15,291 nt of DNA from DATLZB01 sp035574175 (GTDB lineage Bacteria; Pseudomonadota; Alphaproteobacteria; Rhizobiales; Hyphomicrobiaceae), in assembly GCA_035574175.1 (NCBI GenBank), contig DATLZB010000060.1:1-15291 (forward strand). The letters are read 5' to 3'. The number at the start of each line of letters is the position of its first letter. Position 1 is the first letter of the stretch. Below, piece after piece: positions 5,939 to 13,238 of the stretch. A program made the translations under genes and the position numbers. The notes beneath the pieces are model-generated. The model did not search any database and was not told where the DNA came from. It saw only the letters and a list, made by a program, of their open reading frames with translations.

Positions 5939-5946
5939 AAGTTGCG
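5939..5946. repeat. Target-site duplication, right copy (AAGTTGCG)
   Basis: Exact copy of 3499-3506, directly adjoining the right inverted repeat. Confidence 0.9.
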
Positions 5947-5958
5947 CCCGTCGCGACC

Positions 5959-6672
5959 CTACTGGCGCGCGGCCTCGCGCGCGAGGCGGGTGCTTGCCTC
6001 TTCGATGCGGCTGACGAGTTCGGCCTTGAACTCGGCGCGGGCGAGCCCCGGGGCCAGCGGTTCGAGGAATTCGACCACGATGGTGCCGGGACGGCGGCGG
6101 AGGCTGCGGCGCGGCCAGTACAGCCCGGAGTTGAGGGCGAGCGGCAGGCAGGGCACGCCAAGGGCCTCGTAGAGCAGTAGGACGCCCGGCTTGTAGTCGG
6201 GCGGTGCACCCGGGGCCCGGCGGGTGCCTTCGGGAAAGATGAGGACCTCGCGTCCCTCGGCGATGCGCGCCCGCGCGGCGCGCACCAGCTGGCGCAGGGC
6301 GGACGGCCCCGCCTCGCGCCGGATCGGGATCATGCCGAACTTGCGGCAGAACCAGCCGTAGACCGGTATGTGCAGCAGCTCTGCCTTCATGACCAGCGCC
6401 GGGTCGTGGAACAGCAGCACCAGCGCGATGGTATCCCAGGCGGACTGATGCTTGGCGGCAATCAGGCAGGGCCCCGCAGGCACGCGCTCGCGGCCGCGCA
6501 CCTCCATACCAATGCCGACGATGGCGCGGAGCAGCCAGAGGCTGGTGCGGGCGTGCGAGCGCAAGCCCGCCATTGCCCACGACCGCGGGGCCATCAGGAG
6601 CCAGCTGCCGAGGATCAGGTAGAGCGCGGTGACGACATAAAAGGCGGCAGCGAACAGGAGCGAACGCAGCAT
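5959..6672 (-). CDS. plsC: 1-acyl-sn-glycerol-3-phosphate acyltransferase (PlsC/LPLAT family)
   Basis: This inner-membrane enzyme transfers a fatty acyl chain to lysophosphatidic acid to make phosphatidic acid, the precursor of membrane phospholipids. An N-terminal membrane segment covers about residues 5-28. The acyltransferase H-x4-D motif is in KHQSAWDT, the substrate-binding EGTR motif is in FPEGTRR, and the block VPCLPLALNSG fits motif IV. The length of 237 residues is normal for the family. ATG 6672 lies 7 bp after the stop of the DUF218 gene, so the two are probably translationally coupled. In the ancestral order the next gene would be nrdJ about 100 bp downstream; the mobile element now separates them. 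Acyl-acceptor specificity (lysophosphatidic acid or another lysolipid) cannot be settled from sequence. Confidence 0.92.
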   Translation of the reverse strand: MLRSLLFAAAFYVVTALYLILGSWLLMAPRSWAMAGLRSHARTSLWLLRAIVGIGMEVRGRERVPAGPCLIAAKHQSAWDTIALVLLFHDPALVMKAELLHIPVYGWFCRKFGMIPIRREAGPSALRQLVRAARARIAEGREVLIFPEGTRRAPGAPPDYKPGVLLLYEALGVPCLPLALNSGLYWPRRSLRRRPGTIVVEFLEPLAPGLARAEFKAELVSRIEEASTRLAREAARQ

Positions 6673-6679
6673 CGGCGCG

Positions 6680-7327
6680 TCAGCCCCCCCGCCGGGGCAG
6701 GGGCGAAACGGCCGCCGTCGCCTGACCCTCGAGCGGGCGCAACAGGCGTGCGGCGGCGAAGCGGGCGGCGGAGGGGATGAGCTTCAGGTACTCGGCCACC
6801 AGCATGCGTACGGTGCCCGCATGGGCCCACCAGGGCTCATTGCGCAGCCTGCGCGGCACCACCGGGTGGGGGACGAGCTCGACCCCCGGCAGCGCACGTC
6901 CCAGCTCGATGAGGCTCCTCGGCATGTGATAGCTCGAGGTCACAACGATCAAACGCTGGAAGCGCCAGCGCGCCGCCCACTCGCGGGTCTCATCGGCATT
7001 GCCGGTGGTGTCCTGCGCCTCATAGCCGAGATCGATGCGCGCATCGATCTGCTGAACGCCGGAGCGCGCCAAGCGCTTCAAATCCTCGCGCCGCGTGCGC
7101 GGATTGACGCCGGAGATCAGCATGCGGCGCGCCAAGCCGCGCCGCAGCAGGCGCATGCCTTCCTGGATGCGGTCGTCGGGCCCGGTGAGGACAACGATGC
7201 CGTCGGCCGCGGCCACAACCGGTGGAGCCTCACGCACGGCAAAGCTGGCAAACACCAGGAAGCCAACGACGAAGGCCGCCGCCGCCAGGCCGCCGAGCAG
7301 CATCAAGATTCGCGATGCGCGCGCCAT
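6680..7327 (-). CDS. YdcF/SanA/ElyC-family (DUF218) membrane protein
   Basis: The protein has 215 residues. One N-terminal membrane anchor (about residues 6-28, RILMLLGGLAAAAFVVGFLV) is followed by a DUF218 domain facing the periplasm. Family landmarks are DGIVVLTG, then EGMRLLRRGLARRMLISGV, the polar ...GNADETREWA, and IVVTSSYHMPRS. Members such as ElyC and SanA are linked to envelope and peptidoglycan integrity; the chemistry here is unproven. ATG 7327 is chosen because GGGAAG lies about 7 nt upstream and the anchor starts at once. The frame stays open far upstream, but that part is antisense-like sequence over the end of ftsX. The gene lies between ftsX and plsC on the same strand and probably shares their transcript. 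Confidence 0.85.
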   Translation of the reverse strand: MARASRILMLLGGLAAAAFVVGFLVFASFAVREAPPVVAAADGIVVLTGPDDRIQEGMRLLRRGLARRMLISGVNPRTRREDLKRLARSGVQQIDARIDLGYEAQDTTGNADETREWAARWRFQRLIVVTSSYHMPRSLIELGRALPGVELVPHPVVPRRLRNEPWWAHAGTVRMLVAEYLKLIPSAARFAAARLLRPLEGQATAAVSPLPRRGG

Positions 7328-7458
7328 CCAACGCTTCCCTTTCCCCCCCGCCCGGTCATCCGGGGATGCCGAAGGCCCGGGCGGACCATTGCCCGCTGCT
7401 CCGGCATGCGGCGGGGAACCGTCCTCGTGCGACGATAAGGCGATGAGCTTAACACGTC

Positions 7459-8547
7459 CTATTGCTGCGTGTGGAGAATGCGGTAGACGCCGAATCGCGA
7501 CGTCAACATACACAGGGCCGCAATCACGATCACGACGCCCCCCAGCAACAGATAGCCCTGGGCGTCGAGCGTGCCGCTGCCGATCAGCCGATTCATCTCG
7601 GCGAGCGTGATGGAGCCGCCGCCGAGCATCTCCATGACGGTCGGCATGAGCAGGAACACGGCCATAGCGCAGAGCGCGCCGACGAGCCCCGCACGGATGC
7701 CGAGCCGCAGAAAGTGACCCTCGAACTCGCGGGCGATGAAGCGGTCGGTGGCGCCGACAAAGTGAAGAACCTCGACGATCTCGCGATTGGAGGCCATGGC
7801 GCTGCGGGTGGCCGACACGATGATCGCCGTGGTCGCCGCGCCGACCAACATGAGGATGGCCAGCCCGCCGAGCGCGAAGGAGCGGGTCACCGCGCGAATC
7901 TGCTGCTGCCAGTGGCGATGATCGTCGAGCACGGCGCCGGGGAATTGCTGGGCGAGCGCGGCGCGCAACGCGGTCAGGTCCGGGGGGGCCGTCCGATCGA
8001 GCTCGATGGCGATGAGGCGCGGCACGGGAAGTTCCTTCAGTACGTCCGACTGCCCAAGCCAGGGCTCGAGCAGTGCCGCCGAATCGGCGGGGGTCATCGG
8101 GCGCACGGCGACGATGCCGGGCTGGCCGCCCAGAAACACGGCCACATCGAGCACCATCTTGTTGAGATCGTCGCGCTCCTTGGGCTCGATCTGGACGGTC
8201 ACCTCGCCGGCAATGTCTCTCAGCCAGGCCGAGGCCGACTGGTTCATCATGTAGACGGCGCCGGCCGTCAGGCAGGCCAAAAAGCACATGATCGAGATGA
8301 CGAGGGTGAGCGAACGGCCGGTCACCGAGCCCGCGGGCACGATCGGCGTGCGCCCCGGCTCGATGTCCGGCTGGCTGGTACGGGCCGGCACATAGCCGCC
8401 TCGCGTGGGCCCGGCAGCGTGATCGTAGTGCTGGCGCCCCGTGGTCGGCGCGGTCACCGGAGCATCGTAAGGCTCGAACACGTCATACCCTTGCTGCAGC
8501 GGATGGCGGTGCCGGCCGGGGCCGGGTCTGTCATACGATCCGGACAT
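7459..8547 (-). CDS. ftsX: Cell-division ABC transporter permease FtsX
   Basis: FtsX is the membrane half of the FtsEX complex, which links the divisome to peptidoglycan hydrolase activation. The 362-residue protein has a proline- and histidine-rich cytoplasmic N-terminal extension of about 78 residues. Four membrane segments follow: SLTLVISIMCFLACLTAGAV; then, after a periplasmic loop of about 130 residues, GGLAILMLVGAATTAIIV; AGLVGALCAMAVFLLM; and LLLGGVVIVIAALCML. The cytoplasmic stretch SNREIVEVLHFVGATDRFIAREFEGHF between segments 2 and 3 is the characteristic FtsX-like permease signature. ATG 8547 overlaps the ftsE 3' end by 17 bp, the usual coupled ftsE-ftsX arrangement. Confidence 0.93.
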   Translation of the reverse strand: MSGSYDRPGPGRHRHPLQQGYDVFEPYDAPVTAPTTGRQHYDHAAGPTRGGYVPARTSQPDIEPGRTPIVPAGSVTGRSLTLVISIMCFLACLTAGAVYMMNQSASAWLRDIAGEVTVQIEPKERDDLNKMVLDVAVFLGGQPGIVAVRPMTPADSAALLEPWLGQSDVLKELPVPRLIAIELDRTAPPDLTALRAALAQQFPGAVLDDHRHWQQQIRAVTRSFALGGLAILMLVGAATTAIIVSATRSAMASNREIVEVLHFVGATDRFIAREFEGHFLRLGIRAGLVGALCAMAVFLLMPTVMEMLGGGSITLAEMNRLIGSGTLDAQGYLLLGGVVIVIAALCMLTSRFGVYRILHTQQ

Positions 8548-9187
8548 GTCCGTCGTGCAGCTCCAGCCTCGGCGCCTTGTAGTGGCGCATCAGTTGATAG
8601 TCATGGGTGGCGATGATCACCGAGGTGCCCAAACGGTTGAGTTCGATGAAAAGGCGCAGCAGCCGCCGCGCCATCTGGGGGTCGACGTTGCCGGTCGGCT
8701 CGTCGGCGAGCAGCAGTTCGGGCTTGCCGATCACCGCGCGAGCAATCGCGGCGCGCTGCTTCTCGCCGCCCGACAGCACCGAGGGGAAAGCGTGCATGCG
8801 CTCGCCGAGCCCAACCCATTGCAGCAGATCGGTGACATCCTCCTTGTAGTCCTTGACCTTCTTGCCGATGACGCTCAGCGGCAGTGCGACATTCTCCCAG
8901 GTGGTCAAATGATCGAGCAGGCGGAAGTCCTGGAAGACGATGCCGATGCGGCGGCGCAGCTGGGCGCGCCGGGCCGGCTCCACCTGGTTCACATCCTGGC
9001 CGAACAGATAGAGCTGGCCGCGCGTCGGTTGCAGCGACAGGAACAGCAGACGCAAAAGCGAGGTCTTGCCGGCGCCCGACGGGCCGGTGAGGAAGTGAAA
9101 GGAGCCGGGCCGCAAATGGAAAGTCACGTCGCGCAGCACTTCCTGCCCGCGGCCATACCTCAGCGCGACATTGTTCATTCTTATCAC
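8531..9187 (-). CDS. ftsE: Cell-division ATP-binding protein FtsE
   Basis: FtsE is the cytoplasmic ATPase partner of FtsX. All ABC signatures are intact: Walker A GPSGAGKTS (residues 35-43), Q-loop Q86 in VFQDFRLL, signature LSGGEKQR (138-145), Walker B LLLADE (158-163, Glu163), and H-loop His195 in ATHD. The length of 218 residues is typical. I take GTG 9187 as the start because the resulting N-terminus (M-I-R-x-x-N-V-x-x-R-Y-G) matches FtsE proteins and a GAGG lies upstream. ATG 9178 would remove three residues. The gene is divergent from the CpdR-like gene across 191 bp. Confidence 0.94.
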   Translation of the reverse strand: MIRMNNVALRYGRGQEVLRDVTFHLRPGSFHFLTGPSGAGKTSLLRLLFLSLQPTRGQLYLFGQDVNQVEPARRAQLRRRIGIVFQDFRLLDHLTTWENVALPLSVIGKKVKDYKEDVTDLLQWVGLGERMHAFPSVLSGGEKQRAAIARAVIGKPELLLADEPTGNVDPQMARRLLRLFIELNRLGTSVIIATHDYQLMRHYKAPRLELHDGHVRIV

Positions 9188-9222
9188 GGTCGACGTGACC
9201 TCGTGCCAGCTCAGGCGCTATG

Positions 9223-9251
9223 GTTATGGTCGATGCCGAGTTGGCGATCAA
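9223..9251 (-). promoter_or_regulatory. Candidate ftsE promoter
   Basis: On the minus strand TTGATC (9251-9246) and CATAAC (9228-9223) are separated by 17 nt, four of six matches each to the -35 and -10 consensus. Transcription would start near 9216, about 29 nt before GTG 9187. It would serve the ftsE-ftsX-DUF218-plsC string. Confidence 0.4.
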
Positions 9252-9378
9252 TCGGCCAGGAATATGGCAGGGTCGTGTAGCCCTGGGGCGGGCTTGGCAA
9301 CACCTAAAACGGGCGAAAGGGCCCGATCGCATCAGGCCTGCCGTCCCGGCAAGGCCGTGCCAGGAGCAGGAGGAGGCC

Positions 9379-9741
9379 ATGGCTCGCATTCTACTCGCCG
9401 AGGACGACAAGGCCACGCGCGAGGTGATCGCCAGGGCCCTCGAGGCCGACGGCCACAGCGTCACGCAGAGTCTCGACGGTCAGGAAGCGCTCGACCGGTT
9501 GACCGCCGCCCCGGCCGGCATCGATCTGCTGGTCAGCGACGTGGAGATGCCGGGGCTCGACGGCGTCACGCTCGTCGAGCGCGCGCTCGCCGCCCAACCC
9601 CGCCTCAAGGTGCTGCTCATCTCGGGCTTCTCCGGTGGGCTTGAGCGGGCCGAGCGGCTCAAGGGCGCCGGCGTGCGCAGCGTGAGCAAACCGTTCACCC
9701 TCGATGCGCTCCGCTCGGAGGTGCGCGCGCTGCTCGGTTAA
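9379..9741 (+). CDS. cpdR: Single-domain response regulator, CpdR-like
   Basis: The protein is a lone receiver domain of 120 residues with no output domain. It starts MARILLAEDD (acidic pair D9/D10). The phosphorylated Asp is D54 in LVSDVEMPGLDG, the switch residue is S82 in LLISGF, and the conserved Lys is K104 in SVSKPF. CpdR of Caulobacter and rhizobia, phosphorylated through CckA-ChpT, controls ClpXP-dependent degradation of cell-cycle proteins. The length, MxRILLAEDD start and C-terminal KPFxLxxLxxEV pattern fit CpdR, but other single-domain receivers are possible, so the symbol is tentative. ATG 9379 is preceded by a good AGGAGG (9371-9376). The frame is open upstream to 9220, but that part does not resemble a receiver. 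The stop lies 13 bp from the moaA stop (convergent), with a CCCAGCTGGG palindrome between. Confidence 0.85.
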   Translation: MARILLAEDDKATREVIARALEADGHSVTQSLDGQEALDRLTAAPAGIDLLVSDVEMPGLDGVTLVERALAAQPRLKVLLISGFSGGLERAERLKGAGVRSVSKPFTLDALRSEVRALLG

Positions 9742-9754
9742 CCCAGCTGGGCTA

Positions 9755-10792
9755 CTAGCCGCCGGTGACGCTCATGTGGCGCTGCACGGCGGGCCTTCGC
9801 GTGCGCCGGTCGATGACGAAGTCGTGGCCCTTGGGCTTGCGGGAGATCGCCTCGTCGATGGCGGCGTTGAGGAGGGCGTCGTCGGCGCTGGCGCGCAGCG
9901 GCGCGCGCAGGTCGGCGGCATCCTCCTGGCCGAGGCACATGTACAGGGTGCCCGTGCAGGTCAGCCGCACGCGGTTGCAGCTCTCGCAGAAATTGTGGGT
10001 CATCGGCGTGATGAAGCCCAGTCGGCCGCCGGTCTCCTTCACGCGCACGTAACGGGCGGGCCCGCCGGAGCGGTAAGGAATGTCCTCGAGCGTCCAGCGG
10101 TCGAGCAGGCGGGCGCGCACGATCGACAACGGCAGGAACTGCTCGGTGCGGTCGCCGTCGATGTCGCCGAGCGGCATGGTCTCGATCAGGGTGAGGTCGA
10201 AGCCGCGACCATGGGCGAAGCGGATGAGGTCGTCGAACTCGTCCTCGTTGACACCTTTCAGGGCAACGGCATTGAGCTTGATCTTGAGCCCCGCGCGCTC
10301 GGCCGCCTCGATGCCGGCCATGACCTGAGCGAAATCGCCCCAGCGCGTGATCGCCTTGAACCGGTCGGCGTTCAACGTATCGAGCGAGACGTTGAGGCGC
10401 TCCACGCCACAGGCGGCGAGCTCCGCGGCATGGCGGGCGAGCTGGCTCGCGTTGGTGGTGAGGGTCAGTTCGTCAAGGGCGCCGCTCGCCAGGTGTCGAG
10501 AGAGAGCACGGACGAGCCACATGATGTTCTTGCGCACCAACGGCTCGCCGCCGGTGAGGCGGAGCTTGCGCACGCCCTTGGCGATGAAGGCCGAGCACAG
10601 CCGGTCGAGCTCCTCAAGCGTGAGCAGGTCCCGCTTGGGCAGAAACGTCATGTGCTCGGACATGCAGTAGACGCAGCGGAAGTCGCAGCGGTCGGTGACG
10701 GAGACCCTAAGATAGGTCACGTGCCGGCCGAACGGATCGACCATCGGCCGCGAAGCAGGCTCGGCTGCGGCGATCGATCTGGCGCTCGCCAA
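9755..10792 (-). CDS. moaA: GTP 3',8-cyclase MoaA
   Basis: MoaA is a radical-SAM enzyme that, with MoaC, turns GTP into cyclic pyranopterin monophosphate, the first step of molybdenum cofactor synthesis. With the TTG start used here (345 residues), the N-terminal 4Fe-4S cluster ligands are C36-x3-C40-x2-C43 (CDFRCVYC) and the SAM-binding GGEP is at 81-84. The C-terminal cluster ligands are C269-x2-C272-x13-C286, and the protein ends in the functionally important Gly-Gly. I choose TTG 10792 because a strong AGGAGG (10803-10798) lies 5 nt upstream. GTG 10828 would place that sequence inside the gene, and the ATG at residue 17 lacks such a site. The gene follows mobB by 128 bp. Confidence 0.95.
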   Translation of the reverse strand: MASARSIAAAEPASRPMVDPFGRHVTYLRVSVTDRCDFRCVYCMSEHMTFLPKRDLLTLEELDRLCSAFIAKGVRKLRLTGGEPLVRKNIMWLVRALSRHLASGALDELTLTTNASQLARHAAELAACGVERLNVSLDTLNADRFKAITRWGDFAQVMAGIEAAERAGLKIKLNAVALKGVNEDEFDDLIRFAHGRGFDLTLIETMPLGDIDGDRTEQFLPLSIVRARLLDRWTLEDIPYRSGGPARYVRVKETGGRLGFITPMTHNFCESCNRVRLTCTGTLYMCLGQEDAADLRAPLRASADDALLNAAIDEAISRKPKGHDFVIDRRTRRPAVQRHMSVTGG

Positions 10793-10920
10793 AGGCTCCT
10801 CCTCCCTTTTGGGGGTGTTGCGCCGCACTTGCTCTCCGATACGGCTGCTTGCCCAAGCATAGGGTAGCGCGTCAATCGCTCAAATCAAGCCGTGGCGTGG
10901 CGCCGCGGCGCGCGCCTTGC

Positions 10921-11484
10921 TCAAGGGGCGACAGCGGCGGGCGCACCGGAATGCGGGCCCGCACCGCCTGCGCGCAGCGCCAGAGTTCGCTCGATGAAAT
11001 CGGCAATGGCCGAGATGTCGTCGAGCGCAAAAACCGGCAGCGGGCCGCCCGCAACGTCGTGGTCGGCCGCGATCGCCACAACGTGCGGGTCGGTCGGGGC
11101 GAGCGGCCGCTGATCGGCGGCGGCACGGCGCCGGGCCTCGATCTTGGGTATCGGCGAGGCCTTGTAGCCTTCCACGACGACGAGGTCGCAAGGGTCGAGC
11201 CGGCCGATGACCTCGAAAAGAGAGGGCTCGGGCGCGTTGCCAAGCTCGGTCACGACCGCCCACCGGGTGGCGGCGACGATCGCCACCTGGCAGGCGCCCG
11301 CCCGCCGATGGCGGGCACTGTCCGTATCCTGATCGTCGATCTGGAAGGCGTGGTGCGCGTGCTTCACGCTTGCTACCCTGAGGCCCCGCCGCGTGAACTC
11401 GGCAATGAGCCGCTCGGCCAGCGTGGTCTTGCCGGACTTCTTCCAGCCGACGATGCCGATCATCGGTGGCGTTCGCGGAGGCAT
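10921..11484 (-). CDS. mobB: Molybdopterin-guanine dinucleotide biosynthesis protein B
   Basis: MobB is a small GTP-binding protein that assists attachment of guanine dinucleotide to the molybdenum cofactor. The 187-residue protein has Walker A GWKKSGKTT at residues 13-21. Downstream are family motifs: VASVKHAHH (metal-binding-like histidines), DTDSARHRRAGA, and the DLVVVEGYK block with P-x-P-K-I-E after it. ATG 11484 lies 11 bp after the mobA stop; TTG 11487 precedes it and ATG 11460 is a later possibility. The tight mobA-mobB spacing supports co-transcription. The last 20 residues are Ala/Gly/Pro-rich. Confidence 0.93.
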   Translation of the reverse strand: MPPRTPPMIGIVGWKKSGKTTLAERLIAEFTRRGLRVASVKHAHHAFQIDDQDTDSARHRRAGACQVAIVAATRWAVVTELGNAPEPSLFEVIGRLDPCDLVVVEGYKASPIPKIEARRRAAADQRPLAPTDPHVVAIAADHDVAGGPLPVFALDDISAIADFIERTLALRAGGAGPHSGAPAAVAP

Positions 11485-11495
11485 CAACGGTTCAG

Positions 11496-12143
11496 TCAGG
11501 CGCCCAAGAGCAAGAGACTACGGATCTCGTCGAGCTCGGCGGGCGTGTTGGCGTTGAAGAAGGGGTCGACCTTGCGGCCGCCGATCTCGACCAGGGGAAA
11601 CTCGACCGGGACGGTACCATGCCGGTCGGTCCAGTGCAGCACCTTGCGCAGGCCGGCCATCAGTTGCGCCTCCAAGTCGTCGGCGAGGGCTACCGGCCAC
11701 AGCCCAATGACGGGGTGGAGCTCACCGCCCGAAGCTGCCAAGGCGACGGCGTTGTCGCGACCCTCGACGGCGGCGGCAAGCCGCGCCACCAGGTCGGCGG
11801 GCAGCAGCGGCGCGTCGGAGGACACCGTCGCGATGTGGCGTGATCGGGGGACGTTGGCTGCCGTCCAGCGCAGGCCGGCGAGCACTCCGGCGAGCGGACC
11901 GGCGAAACCTCCGACGGTGTCGGCGGCCACGGGCAGGCCGAAGCGGGCGAAGCGCGCGGGATCGCCATTGGCGTTGATCAGGAGACGGCCGACCTGGGGA
12001 CGGAGCCGGTCGATCACGTGGGCGAGCATCGGCTTTCCTGCGATCTCGAGCAGGCCCTTGTCGCCGCCGCCCATGCGGCGAGAAAGCCCGCCGGCGAGGA
12101 TGACGCCGGTGACAGGCCCGTTGGCGGCAGTTGGCGATCGCAC
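11496..12143 (-). CDS. mobA: Molybdenum cofactor guanylyltransferase MobA
   Basis: MobA joins GMP from GTP to molybdopterin to form the guanine-dinucleotide cofactor used by DMSO-reductase-type enzymes such as formate dehydrogenase and nitrate reductase. The nucleotidyltransferase signature ILAGGLSRRMGGGDKG lies at residues 15-30. The Asp in VSSDAPLLP corresponds to the metal-binding D-x-P of the family, and FFNANTPAEL near the end matches the conserved N-x-N-T-P-x-(D/E)-L. The length of 215 residues is normal. GTG 12143 is the start, with a weak CAGG nearby and GGGGAG further upstream. Upstream lies the repeat region, so this gene is probably first in its transcript. Confidence 0.94.
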   Translation of the reverse strand: MRSPTAANGPVTGVILAGGLSRRMGGGDKGLLEIAGKPMLAHVIDRLRPQVGRLLINANGDPARFARFGLPVAADTVGGFAGPLAGVLAGLRWTAANVPRSRHIATVSSDAPLLPADLVARLAAAVEGRDNAVALAASGGELHPVIGLWPVALADDLEAQLMAGLRKVLHWTDRHGTVPVEFPLVEIGGRKVDPFFNANTPAELDEIRSLLLLGA

Positions 12144-12289
12144 AGCCTGTTTCAGCTCCCCTTCAAGATTAACGCCGACCGTAAATGCCTTATCGCGGTT
12201 TCCGGCGCAGCGGTATAGAGCGAAATGCCGGCGATGGTCCGGGATCGGCTGTCTCGCGGCCTGCGCGCCGACCGGCTCGTTTTGCCGGG

Positions 12290-12305
12290 GCCGGCTTTCG
12301 CCGGC
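12290..12305. repeat. Hairpin GCCGGC-TTTC-GCCGGC
   Basis: This perfect 6-bp stem with a 4-nt loop resembles the stem of the T-type hairpins further right, in degenerate surroundings. It is probably an eroded relative, about 150 bp upstream of mobA. Confidence 0.4.
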
Positions 12306-12310
12306 GTAAC

Positions 12311-12333
12311 GAGGGAGGGCGGCGCCCTCCCTC
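12311..12333. repeat. Perfect 10-bp hairpin at the left edge of the repeat block
   Basis: GAGGGAGGGC-GGC-GCCCTCCCTC is a perfect stem with a 3-nt loop. No T-tract follows on either strand. It is unrelated in sequence to the repeat units and lies just outside the first of them. Confidence 0.5.
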
Positions 12334-12404
12334 CAACGTCATCCCGACGCAGCCTGCGCCGGCAGGACGGGGTGGCTTGGGGCGCACGGTTGCGTCTCTC
12401 TCAA

Positions 12405-12572
12405 CCGTCATCCCGACGCAGGTCGGGATCCACGCAAGCTTCGGCGTGCACTTGGTTGGTGGCACACCTTGCCCGGACGAGGCCGCGGACGACCTCGACC
12501 GGAGAGCAAGCGGCCCCTGGCGTGGATGCCGACCACCGGCCTGCGCCGGTGCAGGCTGCGCCGGCATGACGG
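12405..12572 (+). repeat. Composite repeat unit 1 (expanded T hairpin)
   Basis: H lies at 12405-12435, an 84-bp spacer follows, and T spans 12520-12572. T is 22 bp longer than the standard form because a second hairpin (ACCGGC-CTGC-GCCGGT) is nested inside it. Confidence 0.85.
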
Positions 12573-12605
12573 GTTCCTTGGGGCGGACGGTTGCGTCTCT
12601 CTCAA

Positions 12606-12750
12606 TCGTCATCCCGACGCAGGTAGGGATCCACGCAAGCTTCGGCATGCGATCTTCCCATGGTGGCGGTCGCCCGGCGAGGCGACGCCCAACGTCGACC
12701 GTGGTGCACGCGGCTCCTGGCGTGGATGCCGGCCTGCGCCGCCATGACGG
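12606..12750 (+). repeat. Composite repeat unit 2
   Basis: H lies at 12606-12636 with one stem base changed (GTAGGG for GTCGGG). The spacer is 83 bp. T at 12720-12750 also has one stem change (GCCGCC). The spacer is the most divergent of the four. Confidence 0.85.
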
Positions 12751-12784
12751 GGTGGCTTGAGGCACACGGTTGCGTCTCTCTCAA

Positions 12785-12930
12785 CCGTCATCCCGACGTA
12801 GGTCGGGATCCACGCAAGCTTCGGCGTGCACTTGGTCGATGCCAACACGCGCCCGGGCGAGGCCTCGCGTACCCTCGACCGTCGCGCAAGCGGCACTTGG
12901 CGTGGATGCCGGCCTGCGCCGGCATGACGG
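12785..12930 (+). repeat. Composite repeat unit 3
   Basis: H lies at 12785-12815 with loop change GTAG. The spacer is 84 bp, and T at 12900-12930 is a perfect GCCGGC-CTGC-GCCGGC hairpin. Two further expanded T hairpins follow directly. Confidence 0.85.
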
Positions 12931-13092
12931 GGTGGGACGTGGATGCCGGCCTGCGCCGGTGCAGGCTGCGCCGGCATGACGGGAGGGGGCGTGGATGCCG
13001 GCCACCGGCCTGCGCCGGTGCAGGCTGCGCCGGCATGACGGAGTGGGGAGGGGGCAAAGGGCCTTCACAAAGCGGGCGCCGTTCCTCTCTCA

Positions 13093-13238
13093 CCGTCATC
13101 CCGACGCAGGTCGGGATCCACGCAAGCTTCGGCGTGCACGACGTGGATGCCAGCACTCGCCCGGACGAGGGCTCGCGCAACCTCAAGCGTCGCGCCAGCG
13201 GCGACTGGCGGGGATGCCGGTCTACGCCGGCATGACGC
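13093..13238 (+). repeat. Composite repeat unit 4
   Basis: H lies at 13093-13123, the spacer is 85 bp, and T at 13209-13238 is diverged (loop TCTAC). Its left linker differs from those of units 1-3, and it is separated from unit 3 by a longer gap filled with T hairpins. Confidence 0.8.

Noticed and set aside
7328..8287. Long upstream extension of the DUF218 gene frame (ORF 6680-8287)
   Set aside because: The extension lies over ftsX in another frame and has no family similarity. The protein's anchor and ribosome site support ATG 7327.
9220..9378. N-terminal extension of the response regulator
   Set aside because: The receiver begins at MARILLAEDD with a good AGGAGG before ATG 9379. The upstream part is not receiver-like and overlaps the ftsE promoter region.
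9188..9378. tRNA or small RNA gene in the ftsE-cpdR gap
   Set aside because: No cloverleaf or strong terminator was seen. Only a weak 5-bp hairpin and the candidate ftsE promoter are present.
10849..12309. 486-codon plus-strand ORF over mobA and mobB
   Set aside because: It is a shadow of the mobA-mobB frames, which carry clear nucleotide-binding motifs. The ORF itself has no recognisable domain.
12185..13235. Several 60-190-codon ORFs on both strands in the repeat block
   Set aside because: They translate the repeats themselves (recurring PTQVGIHASFG-like and PTCVGMT-like strings) and show no gene-like start, ribosome site or independent conservation.
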